From: Rubricella sp038526735 | GTDB taxonomy: Bacteria > Pseudomonadota > Alphaproteobacteria > Rhodobacterales > Rhodobacteraceae | Assembly (NCBI GenBank): GCA_038526735.1 | Contig: JBCBGM010000017.1 | Location: forward strand, 1 to 56,818 | Direction: 5' to 3' | DNA length: 56,818 bases | Part shown: positions 1 to 7,651 of the stretch, piece after piece | How positions within the stretch are numbered: position 1 is the first letter of the stretch | Layout of the letters: each line of letters opens with the position of its first letter | Notes under the pieces: generated by a model | Told to the model about the DNA's origin: nothing | Seen by the model: only the letters and a program-made list of their open reading frames with translations | Database searches by the model: none | Translations under genes and position numbers: made by a program

Positions 1-13
1 AAGGAGCTAACCC

Positions 14-241
14 ATGGCGAAGAAACCATTTTTCCGCCGGCGCAAGACCTGCCCCTTCTCGGGCGACAATGCACCGAAGATCGACTACAAAGACGTCAAA
101 CTCCTGCAGCGCTACATCTCTGAGCGTGGCAAGATCGTGCCGTCCCGTATCACCGCAGTCTCTGCGAAAAAGCAGCGCGAACTGGCCCGGGCCATCAAAC
201 GCGCTCGCTTCCTCGCACTGCTGCCCTACGCCGTTAAGTAA
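14..241 (+). CDS. rpsR: 30S ribosomal protein S18
   Basis: Small-subunit ribosomal protein that sits on the platform of the 30S subunit next to S6. The 75 residues match the normal length of bacterial S18; the protein starts with a basic arm (KKPFFRRRKTCPF) and contains the core with DYKD, LLQRYISERGKI and PSRITA followed by KKQRELARAIKRARFLALLPY, all standard for the family. A strong Shine-Dalgarno (AAGGAG, bases 1-6) precedes the ATG. rplI follows after 12 bases, so the two are clearly co-transcribed; rpsF would be expected just upstream, outside the window. Confidence 0.97.
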   Translation: MAKKPFFRRRKTCPFSGDNAPKIDYKDVKLLQRYISERGKIVPSRITAVSAKKQRELARAIKRARFLALLPYAVK

Positions 242-253
242 GGAGCGCGGATT

Positions 254-871
254 ATGGATGTGATCCTACTCGAACGCGTCGCCAAGCTCGGCCAGATGGG
301 CGAAGTGGTGTCGGTAAAGCCGGGCTACGCCCGCAACTTCCTGCTGCCCCAGGGCAAGGCGCTGCGCGCCACCGAAGGCAACAAGAAGGTCTTTGAAGCG
401 CAAAAAGCCCAGCTTGAAGCGCGCAACCTGGAGACCAAGGGCGAGGCCGAGGCACTGGGCGCGAAGCTCGATGGTCAAAGCTTCATCGTGATCCGCTCGG
501 CGTCCGAATCGGGCGCGCTCTATGGCTCCGTCACCACCCGTGACGCTGCCGATGCCGCGACCGAGGCGGGCTTTACGGTTGAGAAGCGTCAGATCACGCT
601 CGACAAGCCGATCAAAGAGCTCGGCCTGCACCCGATGGACGTGGTCCTGCACCCCGAGGTGTCGGTCACCATCACCGTCAACGTCGCGCGCTCTGTCGAA
701 GAGGCAGAGATCCAGGCCTCCGGCAAATCCATCGCCGACGTGCGTGCCGAGGCTGACGCCGAAGCCGAGTTCGAGCTCGAAGAACTGTTCGACGACGTAG
801 GCTCTGCCGCTCTCGACGACGACGATCTGCCCGCCCCGGCGGCAGAGACTGACGGCGAAGACGAGGCATAA
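254..871 (+). CDS. rplI: 50S ribosomal protein L9 with long acidic C-terminal tail
   Basis: Large-subunit ribosomal protein that binds 23S rRNA near the L1 stalk. The N-terminal rRNA-binding domain is clear (MDVILLERVAKLG, then VKPGYARNFLLPQGKA), followed by the connecting helix and the C-terminal domain to about residue 150 (LHPEVSVTITVNVARS). A further 55 or so residues form a low-complexity Ala/Glu/Asp tail, making the protein 205 aa against about 150 in E. coli. Such acidic extensions occur in alphaproteobacterial L9 (from memory). The start is set by AAGGAG about 10 bases upstream. A rho-independent terminator follows, ending the rpsR-rplI unit. Confidence 0.96.
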   Translation: MDVILLERVAKLGQMGEVVSVKPGYARNFLLPQGKALRATEGNKKVFEAQKAQLEARNLETKGEAEALGAKLDGQSFIVIRSASESGALYGSVTTRDAADAATEAGFTVEKRQITLDKPIKELGLHPMDVVLHPEVSVTITVNVARSVEEAEIQASGKSIADVRAEADAEAEFELEELFDDVGSAALDDDDLPAPAAETDGEDEA

Positions 872-892
872 GCCTCTCGCAAGAAACATAAA

Positions 893-927
893 ACCGCCCG
901 CGGGAGTGCTCCTGCGGGCGGTTTTTC
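893..927 (+). terminator. rho-independent terminator after rplI
   Basis: Fourteen-base arms (ACCGCCCGC... against ...GCGGGCGGT, with one G-U pair) closed by a 2-base loop, running directly into a T-rich tract (TTTTTCTTT). It ends the rpsR-rplI transcript. Confidence 0.9.
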
Positions 928-930
928 TTT

Positions 931-1000
931 GGGGCTCTGCCCCCACCAGCCGCATCGCCTGCGGCGAGCCGGCTGGTTTCCCCCGAGATATTTGAAGACC
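931..1000 (+). repeat. Intergenic repeat of the GGGGCTCTGCCCC/ATATTT type, copy 1
   Basis: Just after the terminator come GGGGCTCTGCCCC, a hairpin with arms ACCAGCC/GGCTGGT (about 945-977), and CCCCGAGATATTTGAAG (981-997). The same arrangement, with different hairpin content, recurs after bioY (23476 onward) and in a looser form after dnaB (4042 onward). It is non-coding and looks like a dispersed, terminator-linked repeat. Confidence 0.65.
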
Positions 1001-1021
1001 CTCGAAAAAAGGGCGCGCGCG

Positions 1022-1627
1022 TCAGAGGCGGTATTCGGCGCCCACCGACAACAGCGTGCCCTCCAGGAACTGGCGGAACGATGCCCGAGCGCGGAGGTTT
1101 TCAAGGCCGTCAACGGGCAGCCCGGCATTTACGCCCAACTCGAACGAAAAGCCCAACAGGCTCGCGCGACCGTAGAGATTGGCGTCGTAGTCGGGCAGAA
1201 CCTCTGCGAGGCTGTACTCCGCGAGCGCCCCCACCAAAAGCCACGTGTAGTTTGCTTCAACATTCCCAACAGCGTTCGAATCCCACGCGGTCGAGTAGAA
1301 CCCCAACCCCGCGTAGGGGCGGACCACGAACTCGTCTGTTTCAAGATAAGTATAGGTCGCCGCGAACTCGGTGGAAGACGAACTCAAGTCGACACCCAAA
1401 TACTCTCCGGAGCCTCGAACATGCTCCGCGAAAAAGCCAATGTCTTCGGTAACTTGCGCGGAGCCACCGAGCATCAGTCCGGTGCCACCGTCGCCGATAG
1501 ACACACTGCTCAGCCCGAAATGCCCGTAGATGGTAATGTCGCGGACTTCAAAATCCTGTGCCATCAAAACCGATGGCGCAATGCTTGCGAAAACAAGTGC
1601 AAACAGTCGTGAAAGGGTGCTTTTCAT
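1022..1627 (-). CDS. Small outer-membrane beta-barrel protein, function unknown
   Basis: A 201-residue exported protein. The start is the ATG at 1627: it has a good Shine-Dalgarno (TAAGGAGAG) and begins a classic signal peptide (MKSTLSRLFALVFAS...LMAQ, cleavage near residue 23). A longer frame upstream exists but its first 46 residues do not look like protein. The mature part has alternating polar/hydrophobic stretches and several G-x-G-rich turns, as expected of an eight-stranded barrel; it contains YAGLGFYS and ends GAEYRL. It faces rplI convergently and the sulfotransferase gene divergently. I cannot place it in a named family; a YfaZ-like or OmpW-like small barrel is possible. Confidence 0.75.
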   Translation of the reverse strand: MKSTLSRLFALVFASIAPSVLMAQDFEVRDITIYGHFGLSSVSIGDGGTGLMLGGSAQVTEDIGFFAEHVRGSGEYLGVDLSSSSTEFAATYTYLETDEFVVRPYAGLGFYSTAWDSNAVGNVEANYTWLLVGALAEYSLAEVLPDYDANLYGRASLLGFSFELGVNAGLPVDGLENLRARASFRQFLEGTLLSVGAEYRL

Positions 1628-1832
1628 AGAACTCTCCTTACTGAGAAAATCGCACCCCCGACGCGTGGCGCCGCAGCTGAGCATCGTCAATACCGCGTGC
1701 CGGTTTTGCGGATGGTTGCGTTTGGGAAAAGGCGCGCCAGACCAAATTGTAATCGTTTTGTGCATTTCGCAGGCGCAAAGCAGATGTCAGCGCCCCTAGC
1801 CCGCTCTCCGCGCCCGCGATACGGTCCGGCGT

Positions 1833-2474
1833 ATGATCATCAGCCCAGCCCGTCGTTTTGTCTTTATCCATCCGCCCAAAACCGGCGGCACGGCAATTTC
1901 ACTCGCCTATGAGGCGCGGGCACATAAAGATGATCTCTTGTTTGGCGACACCCCTAAGGCCAAGCGGCGGCAGGGGAATTTCAATCGCAAGCACCCAGAG
2001 GCGAAGCTCTCAAAGCACAGCCCGGCGCCTGCTCTCAGCACCGCCTTGCCAGAAGTGGATTTCACCGGGTGGACCGTTGCGATGACCGTGCGCAACCCAT
2101 GGGATCGGGCGGTGAGTTTCTACGCCTGGGCACGCGCTCAAAGCTTTGAGCATACGATGATTGCCGCCGCGAAAAGCCAGGATTTTTCGACTTTTTTGCA
2201 AGACCCGCGCGTCGCAAACCCCTTCAAACGCGGGGCCACGCCCGCCTATGCCGCCCCCTTCACGCCCCGGCTCTTGCGGCATGAGCGGTTGGAGGCGGAT
2301 TGGCAGGCGCTTTGCGCCAACCTCGGCCTCGCGCCTTCGCTATTGCCACGGGTCAACACCTCTGACCGCACCTCCGATTGGCGGCCCTATTACACCGAGG
2401 CCACCGCCGCCCTCATCCCCAACCTCTTTCGGTGGGAGGTGGAATCGCTGGGATATCGCTTCGATCCGCAATAA
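1833..2474 (+). CDS. Sulfotransferase family protein
   Basis: Predicted to transfer a sulfuryl group from PAPS to an acceptor that cannot be named from sequence. Both PAPS-binding signatures are visible: the 5'-phosphosulfate loop PKTGGT at residues 15-20 (HPPKTGGTAIS) and the 3'-phosphate-binding segment RNPWDRAVSFY at residues 87-97. The length of 213 aa fits the compact type-2 sulfotransferase family found in many marine bacteria, which modify polysaccharides or glycolipids. No sulfate-activation or glycan genes are nearby, so the target is unknown. The gene lies alone between a divergent outer-membrane protein gene and dnaB; a hairpin separates it from dnaB. Confidence 0.8.
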   Translation: MIISPARRFVFIHPPKTGGTAISLAYEARAHKDDLLFGDTPKAKRRQGNFNRKHPEAKLSKHSPAPALSTALPEVDFTGWTVAMTVRNPWDRAVSFYAWARAQSFEHTMIAAAKSQDFSTFLQDPRVANPFKRGATPAYAAPFTPRLLRHERLEADWQALCANLGLAPSLLPRVNTSDRTSDWRPYYTEATAALIPNLFRWEVESLGYRFDPQ

Positions 2475-2481
2475 AGTGAGT

Positions 2482-2509
2482 TATCCCCAGCCTTCACAGG
2501 CCGGGGATA
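2482..2509 (+). other. Stem-loop between the sulfotransferase gene and dnaB
   Basis: Arms TATCCCCAGCC and GGCCGGGGATA pair with a single mismatch around a short loop. There is no T-run after it, so it is not a typical intrinsic terminator; it may be a weak terminator or an mRNA-end structure. Confidence 0.45.
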
Positions 2510-2549
2510 GAGCGGTTCTGCGCTAAGACAGGACCGGGAGGCATGTTGA

Positions 2550-4037
2550 ATGGCAGACGGAGCAACCCCGGCAGGGGTGGGCGCAGAGGCGGAAAGCCGC
2601 GCGCCGCATAATATCGAGGCAGAGCAGGCGCTCTTGGGCGCGCTGCTGGTGAACAATGACGTGTTCGACAAGGTGGCGAGCGTCGTCACCCCTGAGCATT
2701 TCTACGACCCGGTGCACGCGCGGATTTTCGAGATCGCCTCCGCCCGCATTCAGAACAACACCCTGGCCAGCCCGGTCACACTGAAAGCCTTTATGGAGGG
2801 CGATCCGGGGCTGGAGGCACTGGGCGGGCCGACCTATCTGTTGCGGCTGGCGGATGCGGCAATCTCGATCTTTGCGGCGCGGGATTATGCGCAGATGGTC
2901 TATGACCTCGCGATGCGCCGCAGCCTGATCGAGATTGGCGACGAAATTCAGCATAAAGCCCAGTCGGTTACGGTGGAGAGTGACCCGCGCGAGCAAATCA
3001 CCGATGCCGAGGCGCGGCTTTATCAGTTGGCCGAGCAGGGCCGGGTGGATGGCGGCTTTCAGTCGTTCCTCTCGGCGATCACCTCGGCGGTGCATGTGGC
3101 CAATGCCGCCTATCAACGCGATGGCGGGCTTGCGGGCATCTCCACCGGCTTTACCGACCTCAACGATAAGCTCGGCGGGCTGCACAAATCTGACCTGTTG
3201 ATCCTCGCCGGCCGCCCCTCGATGGGGAAATCAGGGCTGGCGTGTAATGTCGCGTTCAACATCGCGAAAGACTACCGCAAGGGCACGCTGTCCGATGGCT
3301 CTACGGGGGCTGTTGATGGCGGTGTGGTCGGGTTTTTCAGCCTCGAGATGTCGGCAGAGCAGCTCGCCACCCGGCTTTTGTCGGCCGAGGCGCGGGTGCC
3401 GTCGCATAAAATCCGCGAGGGTAACCTCAGCGAGATGGAGTTCCGCTCGTTCGTTGAGGCCGCCAAAGCGCTGGAGCGGGTGCCGCTCTACATCGATGAC
3501 ACCCCTGCCCTCTCGATTGCCGCGGTGGCGGCGCGGGCGCGGCGGCTCAAGCGGCAGTTTGGCCTCGATCTGTTGGTGATCGATTACCTGCAGCTGATGA
3601 CCGGGACGTCGAAAAGCGGTGACAACCGGGTGCAAGAGGTTTCCGAGATCACCCAAGGGCTTAAGGCAATTGCGAAGGAGCTCGATATCCCCGTGATCGC
3701 GCTTTCGCAGCTCTCGCGCCAGGTGGAGAACCGCGAGGACAAACGCCCGCAGTTGTCAGACCTACGGGAATCGGGCTCGATTGAGCAGGATGCCGATGCG
3801 GTGATGTTCATCTACCGCGAAGAGTATTACGCCGAGCGGGAAAAGCCGTCTGAGGATAACCTTGAGGCGATGGAGAAGTGGCAAATGCGGATGGATCGCT
3901 GCGCGGGCAAGGCCGAAGTAATCATCGGAAAGCAACGCCACGGGCCGATTGGGACAGTTGAGATGGCGTTTGAGGGGCCGTTTGTGCGCTTCTCCGATCT
4001 CGCAAAACCCTGGCAAGGCGGCGCGCAAGACATCTGA
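2550..4037 (+). CDS. dnaB: Replicative DNA helicase DnaB
   Basis: Hexameric 5'-3' helicase that unwinds DNA ahead of the replisome. The 495-residue protein has the N-terminal primase-interacting domain (HNIEAEQALLGALL, about 20-120), a linker, and the RecA-like ATPase domain with Walker A GRPSMGKS, the LVIDYLQLM Walker B region and the DLRESGSIEQDADAVMFIYR segment. Length and motifs are standard. The Walker A ends GKS where most DnaB have GKT, a conservative change. ATG 2550 is preceded by GGGAGG. alr follows after a repeat-rich gap of about 370 bases. Confidence 0.97.
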   Translation: MADGATPAGVGAEAESRAPHNIEAEQALLGALLVNNDVFDKVASVVTPEHFYDPVHARIFEIASARIQNNTLASPVTLKAFMEGDPGLEALGGPTYLLRLADAAISIFAARDYAQMVYDLAMRRSLIEIGDEIQHKAQSVTVESDPREQITDAEARLYQLAEQGRVDGGFQSFLSAITSAVHVANAAYQRDGGLAGISTGFTDLNDKLGGLHKSDLLILAGRPSMGKSGLACNVAFNIAKDYRKGTLSDGSTGAVDGGVVGFFSLEMSAEQLATRLLSAEARVPSHKIREGNLSEMEFRSFVEAAKALERVPLYIDDTPALSIAAVAARARRLKRQFGLDLLVIDYLQLMTGTSKSGDNRVQEVSEITQGLKAIAKELDIPVIALSQLSRQVENREDKRPQLSDLRESGSIEQDADAVMFIYREEYYAEREKPSEDNLEAMEKWQMRMDRCAGKAEVIIGKQRHGPIGTVEMAFEGPFVRFSDLAKPWQGGAQDI

Positions 4038-4041
4038 CGTC

Positions 4042-4190
4042 TTGGGGGCCAGCCCCCAAACCCCCGGCATATTTTTGGACCATTGAAGCGGGGCAATTGC
4101 GGCTTCAATGGTCCGGCAAATATGCCCGCCGGAGGCATGGACCCGTGCCAAAGGCACGGGCCATCCCCAACCGAAGGGCGGGAGGTGTGA
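4042..4190 (+). repeat. Intergenic hairpin cluster after dnaB (repeat copy 2)
   Basis: Four structures follow one another: TTGGGGG/CCCCCAA (4042-4059), the CCCCCGGCATATTT motif, a perfect 13-bp inverted repeat GGACCATTGAAGC/GCTTCAATGGTCC (4077-4114), and CCCGTGCC/GGCACGGG (4142-4160) followed by GAAGGGCGGGAGG. The last element resembles 23720-23755. No coding capacity is apparent; the first hairpins may end the dnaB transcript. Confidence 0.65.
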
Positions 4191-4239
4191 CGTTCCAGCC
4201 TTGAGCCGGGACCTCGTCGAGAAGTGCACAACACAACGC

Positions 4240-4345
4240 ACGCCAGACCGTCCGGTCTTGCCTGCGCGGCGGGTTGCACCCTTGTTCCGCGCAGTAGTTC
4301 CTCCCGGACGTTCGGGGCCCCGGATCCGGTCCGGGGCGTTTGAGC
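4240..4345 (+). repeat. Mosaic palindromic repeat, copy A
   Basis: Degenerate member of the family seen at 9640, 12070 and 12330: a GCCAGACC...GGTCTTGC palindrome, then GCGCGGCGGG, then CTTGTTCCGCGC, then the palindrome GCCCCGGATCCGGTCCGGGGC (4317-4337). It occupies the end of the dnaB-alr gap. Confidence 0.7.
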
Positions 4346-4410
4346 GATAAAGCGCCGCCTCCCCCCTTTTCCCCGTTGCAAACCGCGGCTTGCTGGCGTG
4401 TGGTCGGGGG

Positions 4411-5418
4411 ATGGGTGCAGGATGTCTTGAGATTGATTTGGGGGCGATCGTCGCGAATTGGCGGGCGCTGGATGGGGTGTCTGCGCCCGGTATCGAGACC
4501 GGGGCCGTGGTTAAGGCCGATGCGTATGGGTTGGGGATTGCACCGGTTGCCGCCGCCTTAGCCGAGGCAGGCGCGCGAAGCTTTTTTGTGGCACAGGCGG
4601 CGGAGGCTGGGCCGTTGCGGCAAGCCTTGGGCACAGGGCCGCAAATCTTTGTTTTTTCGGGTTGTATGGCAGGGGATGGGCCTTTGCTTGAAGCGGCTCA
4701 GGCGACCCCGTTGCTGAACGCGCCCGAACAGGTGTTGCATTGGGCCGAGCGGGGGGCGTTTGGGGTGCAACTCGATACAGGGATGCACCGGTTGGGGTTT
4801 CAGCCGGGGGTGGCGTTGCCGGAGGGGGCGGTTCTCACCATCAGTCACTTAGCTTGCGCTGATGAGCCCGAGCATCCGCAGAATGCTGCACAACTGGCGG
4901 CGTTTCAGCCTGAGGGGCGCGCTTCGCTTGCCGCAACCGGCGGAACGGTGATGGGGCCTGCGTATCATTTTGATCTGACGCGGCCAGGGATTGGCCTTTA
5001 TGGCGGGTTGCCGTTTGAGGGCGCGCGGCCGGTCGTGCGGCTCTCGCTGCCGGTCATTCAGGTGCGCGATGTGCCGGTGGGCGGGGCTGTGGGCTATGGG
5101 GCGACTTGGGTGGCCAAAAGGCCCAGCCGGGTCGCCACGGTCTCTGCCGGATATGCGGATGGGCTGATCCGGGCGATGGGACCGCAGCTCACCCTTTGGG
5201 CCGATGACCTCCCCTGCCCGCATGTGGGGCGGGTTTCGATGGACCTGCTGACGGTGGATGTCACCGATCTGCCGGAGGTGCCGGAAAGCCTCGACATTCT
5301 TGGCCCGCACCAAACCATTGACCAACTCGCCCACGCGGCGGGCACAATTGGGTATGAAATCCTGACCTCCCTTGGCGCGCGCTATGAACGCCGCTACATA
5401 GGCGCGAACACCGCTTAA
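4411..5418 (+). CDS. alr: Alanine racemase
   Basis: PLP enzyme that interconverts L- and D-alanine, supplying D-Ala for peptidoglycan. The PLP lysine is K35 in AVVKADAYGLG, and the second catalytic residue is the Tyr in GYGATW (re-face base). Other family marks are IDLGAIVANW at the start, DTGMHRLGF, RPGIGLYGG and the C-terminal GRVSMDLLTVDVTD. I chose ATG 4411 (335 aa) because it puts the conserved IDL segment near residue 8; an in-frame TTG at 4390 would add seven unconvincing residues. mlaE starts 12 bases downstream, so alr and the mla genes may be one transcript. Confidence 0.94.
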   Translation: MGAGCLEIDLGAIVANWRALDGVSAPGIETGAVVKADAYGLGIAPVAAALAEAGARSFFVAQAAEAGPLRQALGTGPQIFVFSGCMAGDGPLLEAAQATPLLNAPEQVLHWAERGAFGVQLDTGMHRLGFQPGVALPEGAVLTISHLACADEPEHPQNAAQLAAFQPEGRASLAATGGTVMGPAYHFDLTRPGIGLYGGLPFEGARPVVRLSLPVIQVRDVPVGGAVGYGATWVAKRPSRVATVSAGYADGLIRAMGPQLTLWADDLPCPHVGRVSMDLLTVDVTDLPEVPESLDILGPHQTIDQLAHAAGTIGYEILTSLGARYERRYIGANTA

Positions 5419-5430
5419 GGCGCGACGCTG

Positions 5431-6225
5431 ATGCCACTTCTCCTTGCTGTTCAGGGCTTTCTGGCCGCCATCGGGCGCGGAGTGCTGGGGATTTGTCGGG
5501 TCACCGGATCGGTGGTGATGTTTGCTGCCTCTGGCACCAGCCATATTTTCCGCCCGCCCTATTACCCGATGGAGGTGCTGCGCCAGATCATCCGGATTGG
5601 CTATTTCTCGTTGCCGGTGGTGGGGCTGACGGCGCTCTTTACCGGCGGCGCGCTGGCACTGCAGATCTTCTCGGGCGGAGCGCGGTTTAACGCAGAGGCT
5701 GTGGTGCCCACGATCGTCGCCATCGGGATGGTGCGGGAGTTGGGGCCGGTGCTGGCAGGGTTGATGGTGGCCGGGCGCGTCTCTGCCTCGATTGCTGCTG
5801 AGCTTGGCACGATGCGGGTGACGGAGCAGATTGATGCGCTGACCACGCTGTCCACGAACCCGATGAAGTATCTCGTGGCCCCGCGCCTCTTGGCGGCCAC
5901 GCTGGTGCTGCCGGTGCTGGTGCTTGTGGCGGATATTATCGGGATTATGGGCGGATATACCGTCGGCGTGTGGCGGCTGGGCTTTAACTCGGCGACCTAT
6001 ATCAACACGACCTTTGACTTTCTGGAGGTCGCGGACGTGACCTCGGGCCTTTATAAAGCGGCGATCTTTGGGTTCATCGTGGCGCTGATGGGCTGCTATC
6101 AGGGGTATTATTCGGGCCGGGGCGCGCAGGGCGTGGGGAGGGCGACGACCAACGCGGTGGTCTCTGCCAGCGTGATGATTTTCGCGGCGAACTACCTGCT
6201 GACGGAGGTTTTCTTTACGTCATGA
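5431..6225 (+). CDS. mlaE: MlaE-family ABC transporter permease (phospholipid transport)
   Basis: Inner-membrane permease of the Mla-type system that moves phospholipids between inner and outer membranes. The 264 residues include five or six hydrophobic segments and family signatures such as GGALALQ, RELGPVLAGLMVAGRV, AAELGTMRVTEQIDAL and NPMKYLVAPRLLA. The stop overlaps the start of the ATPase gene by 4 bases (ATGA), the typical translational coupling. The other Mla parts (MlaD, MlaC, MlaB) are not in this window. Confidence 0.93.
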   Translation: MPLLLAVQGFLAAIGRGVLGICRVTGSVVMFAASGTSHIFRPPYYPMEVLRQIIRIGYFSLPVVGLTALFTGGALALQIFSGGARFNAEAVVPTIVAIGMVRELGPVLAGLMVAGRVSASIAAELGTMRVTEQIDALTTLSTNPMKYLVAPRLLAATLVLPVLVLVADIIGIMGGYTVGVWRLGFNSATYINTTFDFLEVADVTSGLYKAAIFGFIVALMGCYQGYYSGRGAQGVGRATTNAVVSASVMIFAANYLLTEVFFTS

Positions 6226-6977
6226 GCGCCTCGATCTCCCTCTCCGGTGTCGCAAAGGCTTTTGGCCCCAAGCAGGTGTTGCGGGGGGTGGACCTGGAGA
6301 TTGCGGCGGGCAGCTCGATGGTGATCATCGGCGGGTCTGGCACCGGTAAGTCTGTGACGTTGAAGTGTATTTTGGGACTGATCTCGCCGGATGCGGGAGA
6401 GATTCTCGTGGATGGCGCGCCCAACACCTCTGGCAACCGCGATGCGTTTTTGGCGCGGTTCGGGATGCTGTTTCAGGGGGCCGCGCTCTTTGACTCCTTC
6501 ACCGTTTGGGAGAATGTGGCCTTTCGGCTGCTGCGCGGCTCGCTGAAGCGTCCGCGGGCCGAGGCCAAGGAGATCGCCGTAGAAAAGCTGCGCCGCGTGG
6601 GGCTGACGCCCGATGTGGCGGACCTGTTCCCGGCGGAGCTGTCGGGGGGCATGCAAAAGCGGGTGGGTTTGGCGCGCGCAATTGCGGCGGAGCCTGAGAT
6701 CATCTTTTTCGATGAGCCGACCACCGGCCTTGATCCGATCATGGCGGGGGTCATCAACGAGCTGGTGCGCGAATTGGTGGTCGAGATGGGTGCCACGGCG
6801 ATGACCATCACCCATGACATGACCTCGGTGCGCGCGATTGCCGACAATGTCGCAATGATCCACGCCGGAAAGGTCCGCTGGACCGGCCCCATCGGCGAGA
6901 TGGAGGGCTGCGGCGACCCATATGTTGATCAATTTATCCATGGCCGGGCCGAGGGCCCGATTGAGGCGGTTCGATGA
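6222..6977 (+). CDS. mlaF: MlaF-family ABC transporter ATP-binding protein
   Basis: ATPase partner of the MlaE permease. It has Walker A GGSGTGKS at residues 37-44, the signature LSGGMQKRVGLARA, Walker B EIIFFDEPTTGLDP and a switch histidine in TITHDM. The 251-residue length is usual for the family. It overlaps mlaE by 4 bases at its start and the following small membrane-protein gene by 4 bases at its end, so the three are translationally coupled. Confidence 0.94.
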   Translation: MSASISLSGVAKAFGPKQVLRGVDLEIAAGSSMVIIGGSGTGKSVTLKCILGLISPDAGEILVDGAPNTSGNRDAFLARFGMLFQGAALFDSFTVWENVAFRLLRGSLKRPRAEAKEIAVEKLRRVGLTPDVADLFPAELSGGMQKRVGLARAIAAEPEIIFFDEPTTGLDPIMAGVINELVRELVVEMGATAMTITHDMTSVRAIADNVAMIHAGKVRWTGPIGEMEGCGDPYVDQFIHGRAEGPIEAVR

Positions 6978-7324
6978 ACACCAATGAACTCCTGCTGCTG
7001 GGGATGCTCAGTTTTATGTCGCTCTGCATTCCGATCGCGGCCTCTGGCTTTTTGCGGATGCAAAAGAGTGAGATGGGGCCGGTGAAGCTGATGGGGCAAT
7101 TCTCCTGCGGGGCGGGGGTTTTGGGCATCGTTTGCGGACTTTTGACCTTCTTCAACATCTATCCGCAGGCGTTTTTCCTGCTGCTCTTTGCTACGAGCTT
7201 TGGGCTGGGCGCGTGGATGCTGGGGGCGTTTCTCGACAAATCGGGCTACCGGGTGCCCGATTATGTGATGCTGTTTTGGGTGGCGATTGCGGGGACGCTC
7301 ATTCTGACCCGCGTCTTTTTCTAG
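6974..7324 (+). CDS. Small integral membrane protein downstream of mlaF
   Basis: A 116-residue protein with about four hydrophobic segments (near residues 4-24, 44-62, 66-86 and 98-115) and no recognisable family motif. It overlaps mlaF by 4 bases and is followed one base later by another small membrane protein, so it is made together with the lipid transporter. An auxiliary role in that system is inference from coupling only. It has no signal peptide with a cleavage site. Confidence 0.75.
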   Translation: MNTNELLLLGMLSFMSLCIPIAASGFLRMQKSEMGPVKLMGQFSCGAGVLGIVCGLLTFFNIYPQAFFLLLFATSFGLGAWMLGAFLDKSGYRVPDYVMLFWVAIAGTLILTRVFF

Positions 7325-7325
7325 G

Positions 7326-7631
7326 ATGTTTGTGGCCCTTTTGGGCGTGCTGATGGGCACGGCCGTGTTTGCTGGCTTCTTCTTCTCGGTGGCGCAGATT
7401 TTTCGGCAATCGGGCTGGCTCTCGCGGGTGCATGTGGCGCTTGCGGGGCTGGTCGTGGTGGGCATGGCGTGCATTTCGCTGGGTTGGCCCGTGGTGGCGA
7501 CGGCAACGGGGATTTTGCTGATGATCGCAGGCATCGCCGGGATGATTTTGGAAGTGCGGTGGAACCGGCTCTTGCCGATCCCGCAAATCTTCTTTGGGGT
7601 CGCACTCGGCATGGGCTTGCCCTTCGGCTGA
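7326..7631 (+). CDS. Second small integral membrane protein of the mla-radA run
   Basis: A 101-residue hydrophobic protein with about three membrane segments (near residues 3-22, 36-52 and 58-77) and a hydrophobic tail. Its ATG follows the previous stop by a single base and lies within TAGGATG, so translation is probably coupled. I recognise no family. radA begins 20 bases later. Confidence 0.7.
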   Translation: MFVALLGVLMGTAVFAGFFFSVAQIFRQSGWLSRVHVALAGLVVVGMACISLGWPVVATATGILLMIAGIAGMILEVRWNRLLPIPQIFFGVALGMGLPFG

Positions 7632-7651
7632 GGGGGCGCGAGGGTCTGGCG

